The position numbers and the translations under genes were made by a program. The notes under the pieces were generated by a model. It had not been told where the DNA came from, made no database searches, and worked only from the letters and a program-made list of their open reading frames with translations. A DNA stretch of 64,000 bases from Mycolicibacterium boenickei. Lineage in GTDB: Bacteria; Actinomycetota; Actinomycetes; Mycobacteriales; Mycobacteriaceae. Positions 24,776-33,727 of the stretch are shown here, piece after piece (within the stretch, counting starts at the first letter, position 1; every line of letters begins with the position of its first letter). The stretch spans positions 5,208,001 through 5,272,000 of the forward strand of contig NZ_AP022579.1 of assembly GCF_010731295.1 (NCBI RefSeq). Direction: 5' to 3'.

Positions 24776-25627
24776 TCAGGCTTGTTCGGCGAGAACGTCA
24801 TGAACGGTCCGTTCAACGGTGTCCAGGACATCCGCGTCCACCCCGGCGCGGCCGCGCACGAAGACCGATGCGCGGCTGGCCGGGGGCAGGCCCTCGGCCA
24901 GACACAGTCCATCGGGTAGGCGGCCGATCATCGGCAGCAGCGCCACGCCCAGACCGGAGCGCACCGCTGCGAACAAGCCCGACAGGTCGGCGGATTCCGC
25001 GGCGATGCGGTAGTCGATGCCACACCGTTCGAGCGTGGCGAACGTGGGTTCGCGCAATGTGCACGGCTCGGAGAACATCACCACGGGCAACGGCTCATTA
25101 GCCTGCGCAGCGAAGCCGCGGCCCGAAACCCACTTCAGCGCAAGCGTTCCGGAGGCATGAGCGGGATCCAGTCCGGAGCCGTCGAGCATCACGGCCAGAT
25201 CGACCAGACCGTGTTCGATGGCATCGGCGAGCATCACGTTCCGGTCGAGACGGAACCGCAACCGCCAGTCCGGCAACCGCTCGCCCAGTGCCGACGTGAG
25301 GGCGGGCAACATGACGTCGGCGCCGTGCTCGGTGGCGCCGATCAGCAGCACCTGTTCCTCGGCCGCACCGAGATCGGCCAACGCCGCGTCGTGCGCGGCA
25401 AGGATGCTGCGCGCGTGGCCGAGGGCGCGATGCCCCAGTTCGGTGAAGGCGACCCCGCGGCCGGATCGTTCGACGACGGGACCGCCGACGACGGCCTCGA
25501 TCCGACGCACGTGCTGACTGACCGCGGACTGCGTCATGTGCAACACCGCCGCGGCGCGGTGAAACCCGCCACAGTCCGCCACAGCCACCAGGCTGCGCAG
25601 CGGAGCGATATCCAGCACCTGACCCAT
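24776..25627 (-). CDS. LysR-family transcriptional regulator
   Basis: 283 residues. The N-terminal winged HTH is [35 protein letters not shown], followed by a periplasmic-binding-protein-like effector domain ([26 protein letters not shown]). It is divergent from the EamA exporter (147-bp gap), the classic layout in which a LysR protein controls the neighbouring transporter gene. The gap has an A/T-richer stretch with GATCGAT and GATAATCG words, but I cannot fix a T-N11-A box with confidence. Effector unknown. Confidence 0.88.
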   Translation of the reverse strand: MGQVLDIAPLRSLVAVADCGGFHRAAAVLHMTQSAVSQHVRRIEAVVGGPVVERSGRGVAFTELGHRALGHARSILAAHDAALADLGAAEEQVLLIGATEHGADVMLPALTSALGERLPDWRLRFRLDRNVMLADAIEHGLVDLAVMLDGSGLDPAHASGTLALKWVSGRGFAAQANEPLPVVMFSEPCTLREPTFATLERCGIDYRIAAESADLSGLFAAVRSGLGVALLPMIGRLPDGLCLAEGLPPASRASVFVRGRAGVDADVLDTVERTVHDVLAEQA

Positions 25628-25773
25628 GCGGCCAAGGTACTCCGATCAGCACATACGATCAAAAACCACGGGATCCCGTCCATTTCACGAGTTATTCCGC
25701 CACAACGATTAGCATCTGCGATCGATCCCGATTGCCGATAATCGTTGGACCGGCGGTACGCCGCTCACCCACG

Positions 25774-26766
25774 ATGGGGACCATGGCGACGACTGCACTG
25801 CGCACGCGAGGAGCAATTCAGCCGATGCCGATGCGCACGGCGACGACCGTGACGTTCTTCTACGCCCTGGGCTATCCGATCGGCAACCTCGCGGTACATG
25901 CGCTGTCTCCGATGGCGGTGCTGGCCTTCCGATTCGGGCTGGCCGGCCTGTTCCTCGGCACCTGGGCGGCGCTGGCCCGGGTCCGCTTTCCCACCGGCCG
26001 CAAGCTGCTCCACGTCGCCTTCGCGGGTCTGCTGATGCAGGCCGTGCAGTTCTGCGCGCTCTACATCGCGATTCAGCACGGCGCGCCGGCAGTGCTCTGC
26101 GCGGTGGTCATCGCGATGAACCCGGTCGCGACGGCATTGCTGGCCGCGGTGTTCCTGCGCGACCGCTTGACACCGCGCCGGGTGCTCGCCTTGGTGTTGG
26201 GCGTCGCCGCTGTCTTGGCGGCCTGCGCGACGCGACTGATGGCCTCGGGCGGGATCGACCCCGCGGTCGGATTGTTGTTGGTGGCATTGCTCGGCCTGGC
26301 CGCCGGCGGGGTCTATCAGCAGAGGTTCTGCTCCGATGTCGACTTCCGGGCTTCAACATCGGTGCAGAACGCCGTCGCGTTCATACCGGCCCTGGCGCTT
26401 GCGCTCACCACACCGGTCGAGGTGCATGACGTCACCAAGGCCGTGCTGGCGGTGGCAGGCGTGGTGCTGCTCAATGCCATGCTCGGGGTGTCGCTGTACG
26501 TGCGAGCCATCAATCTGCACGGCGCCTCGGCGGTCGCGATGCTGTTCTGCGTCATCCCCGCGGTCGCCGGGGTGTTGTCCTGGTTCATGCTCGGCGAGCG
26601 GGTGAACCTCGGAATCGCCGCGGGACTGGTCCTCGGAGCTGTCGCGTGCTGGCTGAACGCGTCAGGTGCACGCGGGCTAGGCGAGAAGCGTCAGGACGAT
26701 CCAGCCGACGACGGCCGAGGGCAGCATCGCATCGATACGGTCCATGATCCCGCCGTGGCCGGGTAG
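25774..26766 (+). CDS. EamA/DMT-superfamily exporter
   Basis: About 330 residues with ten hydrophobic segments in two EamA repeats (drug/metabolite transporter superfamily, RhaT/PecM type); the first begins at TATTVTFFYALGYPIG. ATGs at 25774 and 25783 are the plausible starts; a TTG at 25732 is unlikely. After the last membrane helix (LVLGAVACWLNA) the frame runs on for a hydrophilic ~34-residue tail that is antisense to the end of cdsA (90-bp convergent overlap). Likely exports a small metabolite under control of the divergent LysR. Confidence 0.85.
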   Translation: MGTMATTALRTRGAIQPMPMRTATTVTFFYALGYPIGNLAVHALSPMAVLAFRFGLAGLFLGTWAALARVRFPTGRKLLHVAFAGLLMQAVQFCALYIAIQHGAPAVLCAVVIAMNPVATALLAAVFLRDRLTPRRVLALVLGVAAVLAACATRLMASGGIDPAVGLLLVALLGLAAGGVYQQRFCSDVDFRASTSVQNAVAFIPALALALTTPVEVHDVTKAVLAVAGVVLLNAMLGVSLYVRAINLHGASAVAMLFCVIPAVAGVLSWFMLGERVNLGIAAGLVLGAVACWLNASGARGLGEKRQDDPADDGRGQHRIDTVHDPAVAG

Positions 26767-27555
26767 CAGCGTCCCCATGTCCTTGATGCCGAGGTCACGC
26801 TTGATCTGCGATTCGACCAGGTCGCCGAGCACGCCGGTGACGACCAGCAACAGGCCCAGCGGCGCGCCCACCCATGCGGGCTTGTCCAGCAGGAACGCCA
26901 CAGAGAGGACGGCCGCGGTGATGCCGAATACGAGCGAGCCGCCGAGGCCCTCCCAGGATTTCTTGGGGCTGATCGCCGGCGCCAGCAGGTGCTTGCCGAA
27001 CAGGACGCCCGCGACATAGCCGCCGATGTCGGCGAAGACGACCGTCACGATGATGGTGAACACCCTGGCGCCGCCGTGGTCGGCGAAGATCAGGAGTGCG
27101 GTGAAGGCCGCGAAGAACGGCACCCACGTGGCGAGTAGGACCGTGACGGCGATATCGCGCAGATAGTTGACCGGTTGCCGGTCCAGACCTTGCCCGATCA
27201 GACGCCACACCATGCAGACGACGATCGTCCCGCCGTAGGCGCCCACCAGGCCGAGCGCGCCGTACGGCCAGGTCAGCCAGATCATCGCCTGGCCGCCGAG
27301 GAGTAGCGGGATGGCGGGCAACGCGTAACCGTGCTCGCGCAGCCGCCGGACCACCTCATGGGTGGCGATGGCGATGGCCACCGCGAGCAACGGCAGCCAC
27401 CAAATCGGCGCGAACAGGAGTGTCCCGATCGCCATGGCGCCGAGGACGACGCCGACGGCGATGGCGGCCGGCAGGTCACGGCCGGCCCGGGACTGTTTTT
27501 TCTGCGGTTCTCCGACCGGTGTGTCTGTCACGAAAGGTACTTGCTGATCGGCCAT
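26677..27555 (-). CDS. cdsA: Phosphatidate cytidylyltransferase
   Basis: 292-residue integral membrane enzyme with about eight hydrophobic segments. It makes CDP-diacylglycerol from phosphatidic acid and CTP, the precursor of cardiolipin, phosphatidylinositol and PIMs. The family signature is intact near the C-terminus (SPKKSWEGLGGSL, then GDLVESQIKRDLGIKDMG and PGHGGIMDRID). A soluble ~30-residue N-terminus precedes the first helix. Its ATG overlaps the frr stop by one base (TGATG), so it is translationally coupled to frr. Confidence 0.96.
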   Translation of the reverse strand: MADQQVPFVTDTPVGEPQKKQSRAGRDLPAAIAVGVVLGAMAIGTLLFAPIWWLPLLAVAIAIATHEVVRRLREHGYALPAIPLLLGGQAMIWLTWPYGALGLVGAYGGTIVVCMVWRLIGQGLDRQPVNYLRDIAVTVLLATWVPFFAAFTALLIFADHGGARVFTIIVTVVFADIGGYVAGVLFGKHLLAPAISPKKSWEGLGGSLVFGITAAVLSVAFLLDKPAWVGAPLGLLLVVTGVLGDLVESQIKRDLGIKDMGTLLPGHGGIMDRIDAMLPSAVVGWIVLTLLA

Positions 27556-28112
27556 CAGACCTCCAGCAGTTCGCCTTCCTTGTGTTTGACCAGGTCGTCG
27601 ATCTGGCTGGTGTAGGTGTGGGTGGACTTGTCGAGGTCCTTCTCGGCCCGTCCGACCTCGTCCTCGCCGGCTTCGCCGTCTTTCTTGATCCGGCTCAGCT
27701 CTTCCATCGCCTTACGGCGGATGTTGCGCACCGACACCTTTGCGTCCTCGCCCTTGGACTTGGCCTGCTTGACCAGGTCGCGCCGGCGCTCCTCGGTGAG
27801 CTGCGGAATCGAGATCCGAATGATGCTGCCGTCGTTGGTCGGGTTGACCCCGAGGTCGGAGTTGCGGATCGCGTCCTCGATCGGCTTGAGCTGCGCGGCC
27901 TCGTAGGGCTTGATGACGACCATGCGCGCCTCGGGGACATTGATGCTCGCCATCTGCGTGATCGGCGTCATCGCCCCGTAGTAGTCGATGTTGATGCGGG
28001 AGAACATGCCCGGATTGGCCCGGCCGGTCCGAATGGTGGCCAGGTCGTCCCGCGCCACACTCACGGCCTTTTCCATCTTCTCTTCAGCGTCGAAGAGAGT
28101 TTCGTCGATCAC
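27555..28112 (-). CDS. frr: Ribosome recycling factor
   Basis: 185 residues, the standard length. [34 protein letters not shown] is the conserved start, and [29 protein letters not shown] segments are diagnostic. With EF-G it splits post-termination ribosomes. Second gene of pyrH-frr-cdsA, 15 bp after pyrH. Confidence 0.98.
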   Translation of the reverse strand: MIDETLFDAEEKMEKAVSVARDDLATIRTGRANPGMFSRINIDYYGAMTPITQMASINVPEARMVVIKPYEAAQLKPIEDAIRNSDLGVNPTNDGSIIRISIPQLTEERRRDLVKQAKSKGEDAKVSVRNIRRKAMEELSRIKKDGEAGEDEVGRAEKDLDKSTHTYTSQIDDLVKHKEGELLEV

Positions 28113-28127
28113 GTCGGCTTCTCCCGT

Positions 28128-28877
28128 TTAGGTGGTGACCAGTGTTCCGATCTTCTCACCCGCCACCGCGCGGGCGATATTGCCTTCGGTAAGCAGGTTG
28201 AACACCAGCATCGGCATCCGGTTGTCCATGCACAAACTGAAGGCGGTGGCATCGGCGACCCGCAGGCCGCGATCGATGACCTCGCGATGGCTGACCTCGG
28301 TGAGCAGCTCGGCGTTCGGATCCTCGCGCGGGTCGGCGGTGTAGACGCCGTCGACGGCCTTGGCCATCAGTACCACGTCGGCCCCGATCTCCAGGGCGCG
28401 CTGCGCGGCGGTGGTGTCGGTGGAGAAGTACGGCAGGCCCATGCCGGCACCGAAGATGACGACGCGACCCTTTTCGAGGTGCCGCACGGCCCGCAGCGGG
28501 ATGTACGGCTCGGCGACCTGGCCCATGGTGATGGCGGTCTGCACGCGGGTGTCGATGCCCTCTTTCTGCAGGAAGTCCTGCAGCGCAAGGCTGTTCATCA
28601 CGGTTCCGAGCATGCCCATGTAGTCGCTGCGCGTGCGCTCCATGCCGCGCTGCTGCAGTTGGGCGCCACGGAAGAAGTTGCCGCCGCCGATCACGACCGC
28701 GACCTGGACGCCGCTACGTACCACCGCGGCGATCTGGCGGGCCACCTGATGAACGACATCGGGGTCGAGGCCGACCTCGCCACCGCCGAACATCTCTCCG
28801 CCAAGCTTCAGCAGAACCCTCGTGTAGAAGGGACGGATGGGTGCTGCGCCCTCGCCGGTGATATTCGGATCCGCCAT
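28128..28877 (-). CDS. pyrH: UMP kinase
   Basis: 249-residue bacterial UMP kinase of the amino-acid-kinase fold, converting UMP to UDP. Motifs: [12 protein letters not shown] (phosphate loop), [11 protein letters not shown], and [11 protein letters not shown] near the end. I chose the ATG at 28877 ([13 protein letters not shown]) because GAGGAG lies 6 nt upstream; in-frame starts up to 28913 would lengthen the N-terminus through the leader. First gene of the pyrH-frr-cdsA operon. A hairpin lies 25-65 nt upstream of the start. Confidence 0.96.
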   Translation of the reverse strand: MADPNITGEGAAPIRPFYTRVLLKLGGEMFGGGEVGLDPDVVHQVARQIAAVVRSGVQVAVVIGGGNFFRGAQLQQRGMERTRSDYMGMLGTVMNSLALQDFLQKEGIDTRVQTAITMGQVAEPYIPLRAVRHLEKGRVVIFGAGMGLPYFSTDTTAAQRALEIGADVVLMAKAVDGVYTADPREDPNAELLTEVSHREVIDRGLRVADATAFSLCMDNRMPMLVFNLLTEGNIARAVAGEKIGTLVTT

Positions 28878-28902
28878 GGGTCTCCTCGGCACTCCTCGCA
28901 TG

Positions 28903-28941
28903 TAGAGAGCCACCCCGGGTTACCCCTGGACGGCCTCTCTA
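28903..28941 (-). promoter_or_regulatory. Leader hairpin upstream of pyrH
   Basis: Plus-strand arms TAGAGAGCC (28903-28911) and GGCCTCTCTA (28932-28941) pair around a ~20-nt GC-rich loop. In the pyrH transcript the stem ends about 25 nt before the start codon, just upstream of the Shine-Dalgarno. It could modulate translation or be a structural leader; function is not established. Confidence 0.4.
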
Positions 28942-29024
28942 TCCTGCCTTATGGCGGGCAGCACACCTAGTGGGGGGAGCCGTTGCGGACCGAGTGTCGC
29001 CGGCGGGCGCAGTTCGGCTACCGG

Positions 29025-29745
<721 letters not shown>

Positions 29746-29762
29746 GTGTCAATATGCTTGAT

Positions 29763-30194
29763 ATGAACTCCGATATGGGGGGCATCCTGGAAGAGCAGCC
29801 TCTCGGTTACCTGATGTATCGCGTGGTCGCGGTGTTGCAGCCCAAGGTCACCGCGCAGCTGCAACCACTCGGGCTCACGCTGCCGGAGTTCGTCTGCCTG
29901 CGAGTGCTGTCCATGGCCCCCGGTCAGTCCAACGCCGAGCTCGCCCGGCACACCAACGTCTCACCGCAGGCGATGAACAACGTGCTGCGCGGACTGCAGG
30001 ACCGGGGCGCGGTGCGCAGGCCTGCCACCGTCAATTCCGGACGGGCGCTGCCGGCCGAGCTCACCGCCGAGGGAGCCGGATTGCTCAAGCGCGCCGAAGC
30101 CGCCGTGCTCGCCGCCGAAGACGAGGTACTCGACCGGCTCGACACCGAGCAGCGACGCGAACTCAAGCGACTCCTGGCCCACGCGGTGATCTGA
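29763..30194 (+). CDS. MarR-family regulator (Rv2887-like)
   Basis: 143-residue winged-helix repressor. LGYLMYRVVAVLQPKVTAQLQPLGLTLPEFVCLRVL and the recognition segment NAELARHTNVSPQAMNNVLRGLQDRGAV are typical of MarR. Its place between pyrH and amiC matches Rv2887 of M. tuberculosis. Starts at 29754, 29763 and 29775 are all in frame; none has a clear Shine-Dalgarno because the operator fills the region. Expected to repress itself and the divergent methyltransferase, and to release DNA on binding aromatic acids such as salicylate (family knowledge). Confidence 0.88.
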   Translation: MNSDMGGILEEQPLGYLMYRVVAVLQPKVTAQLQPLGLTLPEFVCLRVLSMAPGQSNAELARHTNVSPQAMNNVLRGLQDRGAVRRPATVNSGRALPAELTAEGAGLLKRAEAAVLAAEDEVLDRLDTEQRRELKRLLAHAVI

Positions 30195-30258
30195 GCGGCG
30201 CGCTCCCCTGCCGCTCATGCCGCGCCGTGCGGCCGCACAGTCGGTAAGTTCCAGACGG

Positions 30259-31410
30259 ATGAAGATCGTTCTGGCCCCGGACTCGTTCAAAGAGTCGATG
30301 ACAGCGTCGCAAGCGGTGGCGGCGATGCGCGAGGGTGTCCGGTCGGTACTGCCCGACGCCGAGTGCATCGGGGTGCCGATGGCCGACGGTGGTGAGGGGA
30401 CGGTGGACGCCGTCGTCGACGCACTCGGCGGCGAGCGCATCACGGTCGAGGTCAGCGATCCACTCGGGCGGCCCGCTCACGCCACGTACGGCTATGTCGC
30501 CGCGCGCCGGCTGGCCGTGATCGAGATGGCCAGCGCCTCCGGACTGGAACTGGTTGCCAAGCCTGACCGGGATGTCCTGCGTGCCAGCACATTCGGGGTC
30601 GGACAACTCATCATTTCGGCACTGGATCACGGCGCGACCGAGCTGCTGATCGGGATCGGCGGATCGGCGACGAACGACGGCGGAACCGGCATGCTCACCG
30701 CCCTGGGCGCCTCCTTCACCGACACCGCGGGTGACGTACTGCCACCCGGCGGTGCGGCATTGGCCGGGCTCCGGCACATCGACGTCTCGGGTATGGATAC
30801 CCGACTGGCTGACACCCACATCCGGATCGCGTCCGACGTCACGGCGCCGCTGCTCGGAACAGGTGGTGCCAGTGCGGTTTTCGGCCCGCAGAAGGGTGCA
30901 GACCCCAAGGATGTGGAGGTGCTCGAAGCCGCGCTGACGCGACTGGTGGCGGTGACCGACACCGCACTCGGGCACGCCCGGCCCGACCGCCCGGGGGCCG
31001 GCGCCGCCGGCGGGCTCGGCTTCGGCCTGATGGAATTCCTTGCCGCCGAATGCGTCCCCGGCGTCGACCTGATCGCCCAGACGGTGGGACTGCGACGATC
31101 ACTGAGCGGAGCGGACTGGGTGTTCACCGGAGAAGGCAGCGTCGATGCCCAGACCATGCTGGGCAAGACGCCGTTCGGGGTCGCCCAGCTGGCCGTGGGC
31201 AGCGGTGCACGGGTGGTGATCTTCGCCGGCCGCGTGGCAGCCGATGCCGACGTCCTGCTGGCCAACGGTGTGGAGAAGCTGGTGGCCATCACCGAGCCGG
31301 GCACCCCGCTGGACCAGGCCCTGCGTGACGGCCCCGCCGCATTGACCCGCGCGGCCGCCGCGGTGTGCCGGGCCCCTGTAGCGGAAGCTACAGGATTGCC
31401 GCCGCGATGA
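30259..31410 (+). CDS. Glycerate kinase
   Basis: 383-residue GarK/GlxK-type glycerate kinase (phosphorylates D-glycerate at O2 or O3). Start MKIVLAPDSFKESMTASQ is the family signature; later GIGGSATNDGGTGML and DWVFTGEGSVDAQT are also diagnostic. The frame is open from 30217, but the ATG at 30259 gives the conserved N-terminus. The last 23 bp overlap the convergent DUF350 gene. No other glycerate-pathway genes are adjacent. Confidence 0.93.
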   Translation: MKIVLAPDSFKESMTASQAVAAMREGVRSVLPDAECIGVPMADGGEGTVDAVVDALGGERITVEVSDPLGRPAHATYGYVAARRLAVIEMASASGLELVAKPDRDVLRASTFGVGQLIISALDHGATELLIGIGGSATNDGGTGMLTALGASFTDTAGDVLPPGGAALAGLRHIDVSGMDTRLADTHIRIASDVTAPLLGTGGASAVFGPQKGADPKDVEVLEAALTRLVAVTDTALGHARPDRPGAGAAGGLGFGLMEFLAAECVPGVDLIAQTVGLRRSLSGADWVFTGEGSVDAQTMLGKTPFGVAQLAVGSGARVVIFAGRVAADADVLLANGVEKLVAITEPGTPLDQALRDGPAALTRAAAAVCRAPVAEATGLPPR

Positions 31411-31843
31411 TCAGGCCGAAGGCCACATACGAAGCCGTCACGACCAGGACCTGCGGGGTGAATTTTTCGGAGGCGAGAACGCCGCCGATGTCGATACCCT
31501 TGATCGCACCGACCAACCGGACCGAGAAGGCCTGGGCCGCAATACCCAACAGGCCGAACACCAGCGTGGTGATCAGGCCCTGGATCAGGTCACCTGACGA
31601 GCTGTAGATGGCCATGACGACGATGAAGGCCATCGACACCACACCGGAGGCCGCCACTGCAGCGGCGTTGGGGCGCCCGGCCTGCACCAGGGTCCGCAAC
31701 GGACCGGGCGTGGTCCAGTCGATGACGTAGAAACCCAGGACCATCAGCGCCACGCCGACGATCGAGTACAGCACGATCGCCGACACCCCGTGGCCGAGGA
31801 GTGACCAGTAATCGGAGCCGAGCGCAACCATGGTGGTAGTCAT
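31388..31843 (-). CDS. DUF350 membrane protein
   Basis: 151 residues with four predicted membrane helices, in the DUF350 (YjfL-like) two-repeat pattern: VGVALMVLGFYVIDWTTPG in the first half and FGLLGIAAQAFSVRLVGAIKGIDIGG in the second. Function unknown. It follows the ATP-grasp ligase gene by 21 bp, and DUF350, a glutathionylspermidine-synthase-like ligase and DUF1190 also occur together in the E. coli yjf locus (from memory), so they likely act as one system at the membrane. Confidence 0.85.
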   Translation of the reverse strand: MTTTMVALGSDYWSLLGHGVSAIVLYSIVGVALMVLGFYVIDWTTPGPLRTLVQAGRPNAAAVAASGVVSMAFIVVMAIYSSSGDLIQGLITTLVFGLLGIAAQAFSVRLVGAIKGIDIGGVLASEKFTPQVLVVTASYVAFGLIIAAAIL

Positions 31844-31864
31844 AGAGAGGTTGTTCCTTCCGGG

Positions 31865-33028
31865 TCACTGCGGGATGCGGTGTGGCACAAAGGCGGCGCC
31901 GTTGTCGGTGACGAGACCCGAGGTCTCGCGGATCCCGAGTCCGGCGGATTCGTCACCGACGATCCACGCTCCAAGTGCGGGGCGCATATCGTCGAATTGC
32001 GGTAGCGGGTCGAGCAATTGGTAAACGTAGCCCTCTTCGCCGTACACGCCGCCTGTCTCGGTCTCGTACCCGGCGCCCACGATGGTGATGTTGGCGCCCT
32101 CTCGCCCGAGTTTGGGTTTGCGCACGTAGTCGGTCAGCTCGTGTGGGTCATCGACATAGGCGGGCAACAGATTCGGATGCCCGGGGTACATCTCCCACAG
32201 CACCGCCAGGATGGCCTTGTTGCTCAGCAACGTCTTCCACAGCGGTTCCACCCACATGGTGGCCGGCAACTGTTCGACGGCCCGGCGGCCGAAATCGTCG
32301 TCGAGCATCCACTCCCACGGGTAGAGCTTGAAGATCGACGACATCGGAGCTTCCTCCAAGTCGACGAACCGGTCGAGGTCGCGGTCGAACCCGATGTCCT
32401 CGATGGCCAGGCCCACCGTGTGCAGGCCGGCCTCGGCCGCACACTCCTGCAGGTAGGCCACGGTGACGTGATCCTCACCGGTGTGCTCGGCCCCCGACCA
32501 GGTGAAGTAGGTCTCGGCTCCCGGCAGGCGGTCGCGGATCTCCGTCCAGCGGGCAACCAGCTTCTCGTGCAACGAGTTCCACTGATCGTCGGCCGGGTAG
32601 ACATCGGTCTTCCAGTGCCACTGCAGGATCGCCGCTTCCAGCAGGGTGGTCGGTGTATCGGCGTTGTATTCCAGCAGGACCGGCGGCCTGCGACCGTCGT
32701 AGCGCAGGTCGAATCTGCCGTAGAGGTGTGGATCGCTGCGCCGCCAGGACTTCTCGATGTGTTCCCAGCTCCACTCGGGAAGCCCGAAATCGCGGTACCG
32801 GCCCGTCAGCACCACGTGCTCTACGGCCTCCAGGCACATCGAGTGCAACACCTCGACAGAGGCCTCGATCGACAGCACCTCGTCCATGTCGAACACGTAG
32901 TGCACCGATTCGTCCCAGTACGGGCGGTCGGCCCCGGTCGCGTCCCGCGCCGGAGTCCCGTAACACATCCCCTGGTCGGCGACGATCTGTTCCCAGCCTG
33001 GTCGCGGGGAACTGCGTTGGCGGCGCAT
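31865..33028 (-). CDS. Glutathionylspermidine-synthase-like ATP-grasp ligase
   Basis: 387-residue ATP-grasp protein related to the C-terminal synthetase domain of glutathionylspermidine synthase (YgiC/YjfC group). Motifs: DLRYDGRRPPVLLEYNADTPT (metal/ATP site), KPKLGREGANI (ATP-binding Lys and Gly loop), and a C-terminal YVYQLLDPLPQFDD. The amidase domain of true glutathionylspermidine synthase is absent, and mycobacteria use mycothiol rather than glutathione, so the substrate is probably different: an amine or peptide ligation. It starts directly after the DUF1190-like stop. Confidence 0.88.
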   Translation of the reverse strand: MRRQRSSPRPGWEQIVADQGMCYGTPARDATGADRPYWDESVHYVFDMDEVLSIEASVEVLHSMCLEAVEHVVLTGRYRDFGLPEWSWEHIEKSWRRSDPHLYGRFDLRYDGRRPPVLLEYNADTPTTLLEAAILQWHWKTDVYPADDQWNSLHEKLVARWTEIRDRLPGAETYFTWSGAEHTGEDHVTVAYLQECAAEAGLHTVGLAIEDIGFDRDLDRFVDLEEAPMSSIFKLYPWEWMLDDDFGRRAVEQLPATMWVEPLWKTLLSNKAILAVLWEMYPGHPNLLPAYVDDPHELTDYVRKPKLGREGANITIVGAGYETETGGVYGEEGYVYQLLDPLPQFDDMRPALGAWIVGDESAGLGIRETSGLVTDNGAAFVPHRIPQ

Positions 33029-33583
33029 TCAGCTCCCCGAGCTCTTGCCGTAGCTCGACGACGAGCCGAAACCGCCGCGCGAGATCGACGTCCCCGACTT
33101 GGTCTTGGCGGTGGTGCCCTTGGGCTGTTCGATGGTCCCACCCCGGGCGATGGTGCCCACCCCGCCGTTGTTGCCGCCGTAGTAGTACCGGTACGGCGAG
33201 CCCAGGTAGATGAAGGTGCCCCCGGAACTGCTGTGGCCGCTGGAACAATACGAATCGGGCACCACTTCGTTGGTGCCCTCCTTCACGCACGACGCCGCGA
33301 TTTCCTCCTTGTGCAGGAGGTGGTAGCCCAGCGCGACGACTCCGACCACACCGACCACGGCCACCGAGCCCATCAAGATCTTCTTGTTGGTGGCGGCCCG
33401 CCGTTCGCGCGTCTCCTCCTGCTGCCTGGCCCACTCCTCGGCGGCCTCGCGCTCCTTCTGCATCTTGTCCCGCTGGCGCGCCTCGGCCACGGTCGGCGGC
33501 CGCGGTGTGGCGGTAGCCGGATCCTGCCAACGAATCGATCCACGATCGTCCTGGCTCCACTGCTCGTCTGGCCCAGACGTCAT
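33029..33583 (-). CDS. DUF1190-like membrane-anchored protein
   Basis: 184 residues. A charged N-terminal half (DKMQKEREAAEEWARQQEETRERR, probably coiled coil) leads into one membrane helix (ILMGSVAVVGVVGVVALGYHLL). An exported Gly/Ser/Tyr-rich tail follows with two Cys (AASCVKEG and DSYCSS) and SPYRYYYGG. Layout and gene order resemble YgiB/YjfM (DUF1190), usually next to a YgiC/YjfC ligase. The low-complexity tail ends SRGGFGSSSSYGKSSGS. Possibly the target or carrier of the ligase; function unproven. Confidence 0.7.
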   Translation of the reverse strand: MTSGPDEQWSQDDRGSIRWQDPATATPRPPTVAEARQRDKMQKEREAAEEWARQQEETRERRAATNKKILMGSVAVVGVVGVVALGYHLLHKEEIAASCVKEGTNEVVPDSYCSSGHSSSGGTFIYLGSPYRYYYGGNNGGVGTIARGGTIEQPKGTTAKTKSGTSISRGGFGSSSSYGKSSGS

Positions 33584-33676
33584 TCACACCCCCGCAAACT
33601 CTGACACCTGACGGTCATCATAAGAGCAAGCCGACGCTCGCCGCCCCGGCAGTTGACGAAACGTCCGCACGAAGCA

Positions 33677-33711
33677 GGCCCGGGCACCCGCGATTCGGGG
33701 GCGCCCGGGCC
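33677..33711 (-). terminator. GC-rich hairpin after the amine oxidase
   Basis: Arms GGCCCGGGC (33677-33685) and GCCCGGGCC (33703-33711), perfect 9-bp stem with extra inner pairing, located 17 bp after the amine oxidase stop. No U-tract. It separates the permease/amine-oxidase operon from the DUF1190-ligase-DUF350 operon. Confidence 0.6.
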
Positions 33712-33727
33712 AGTCAGGGGGCGTGAC

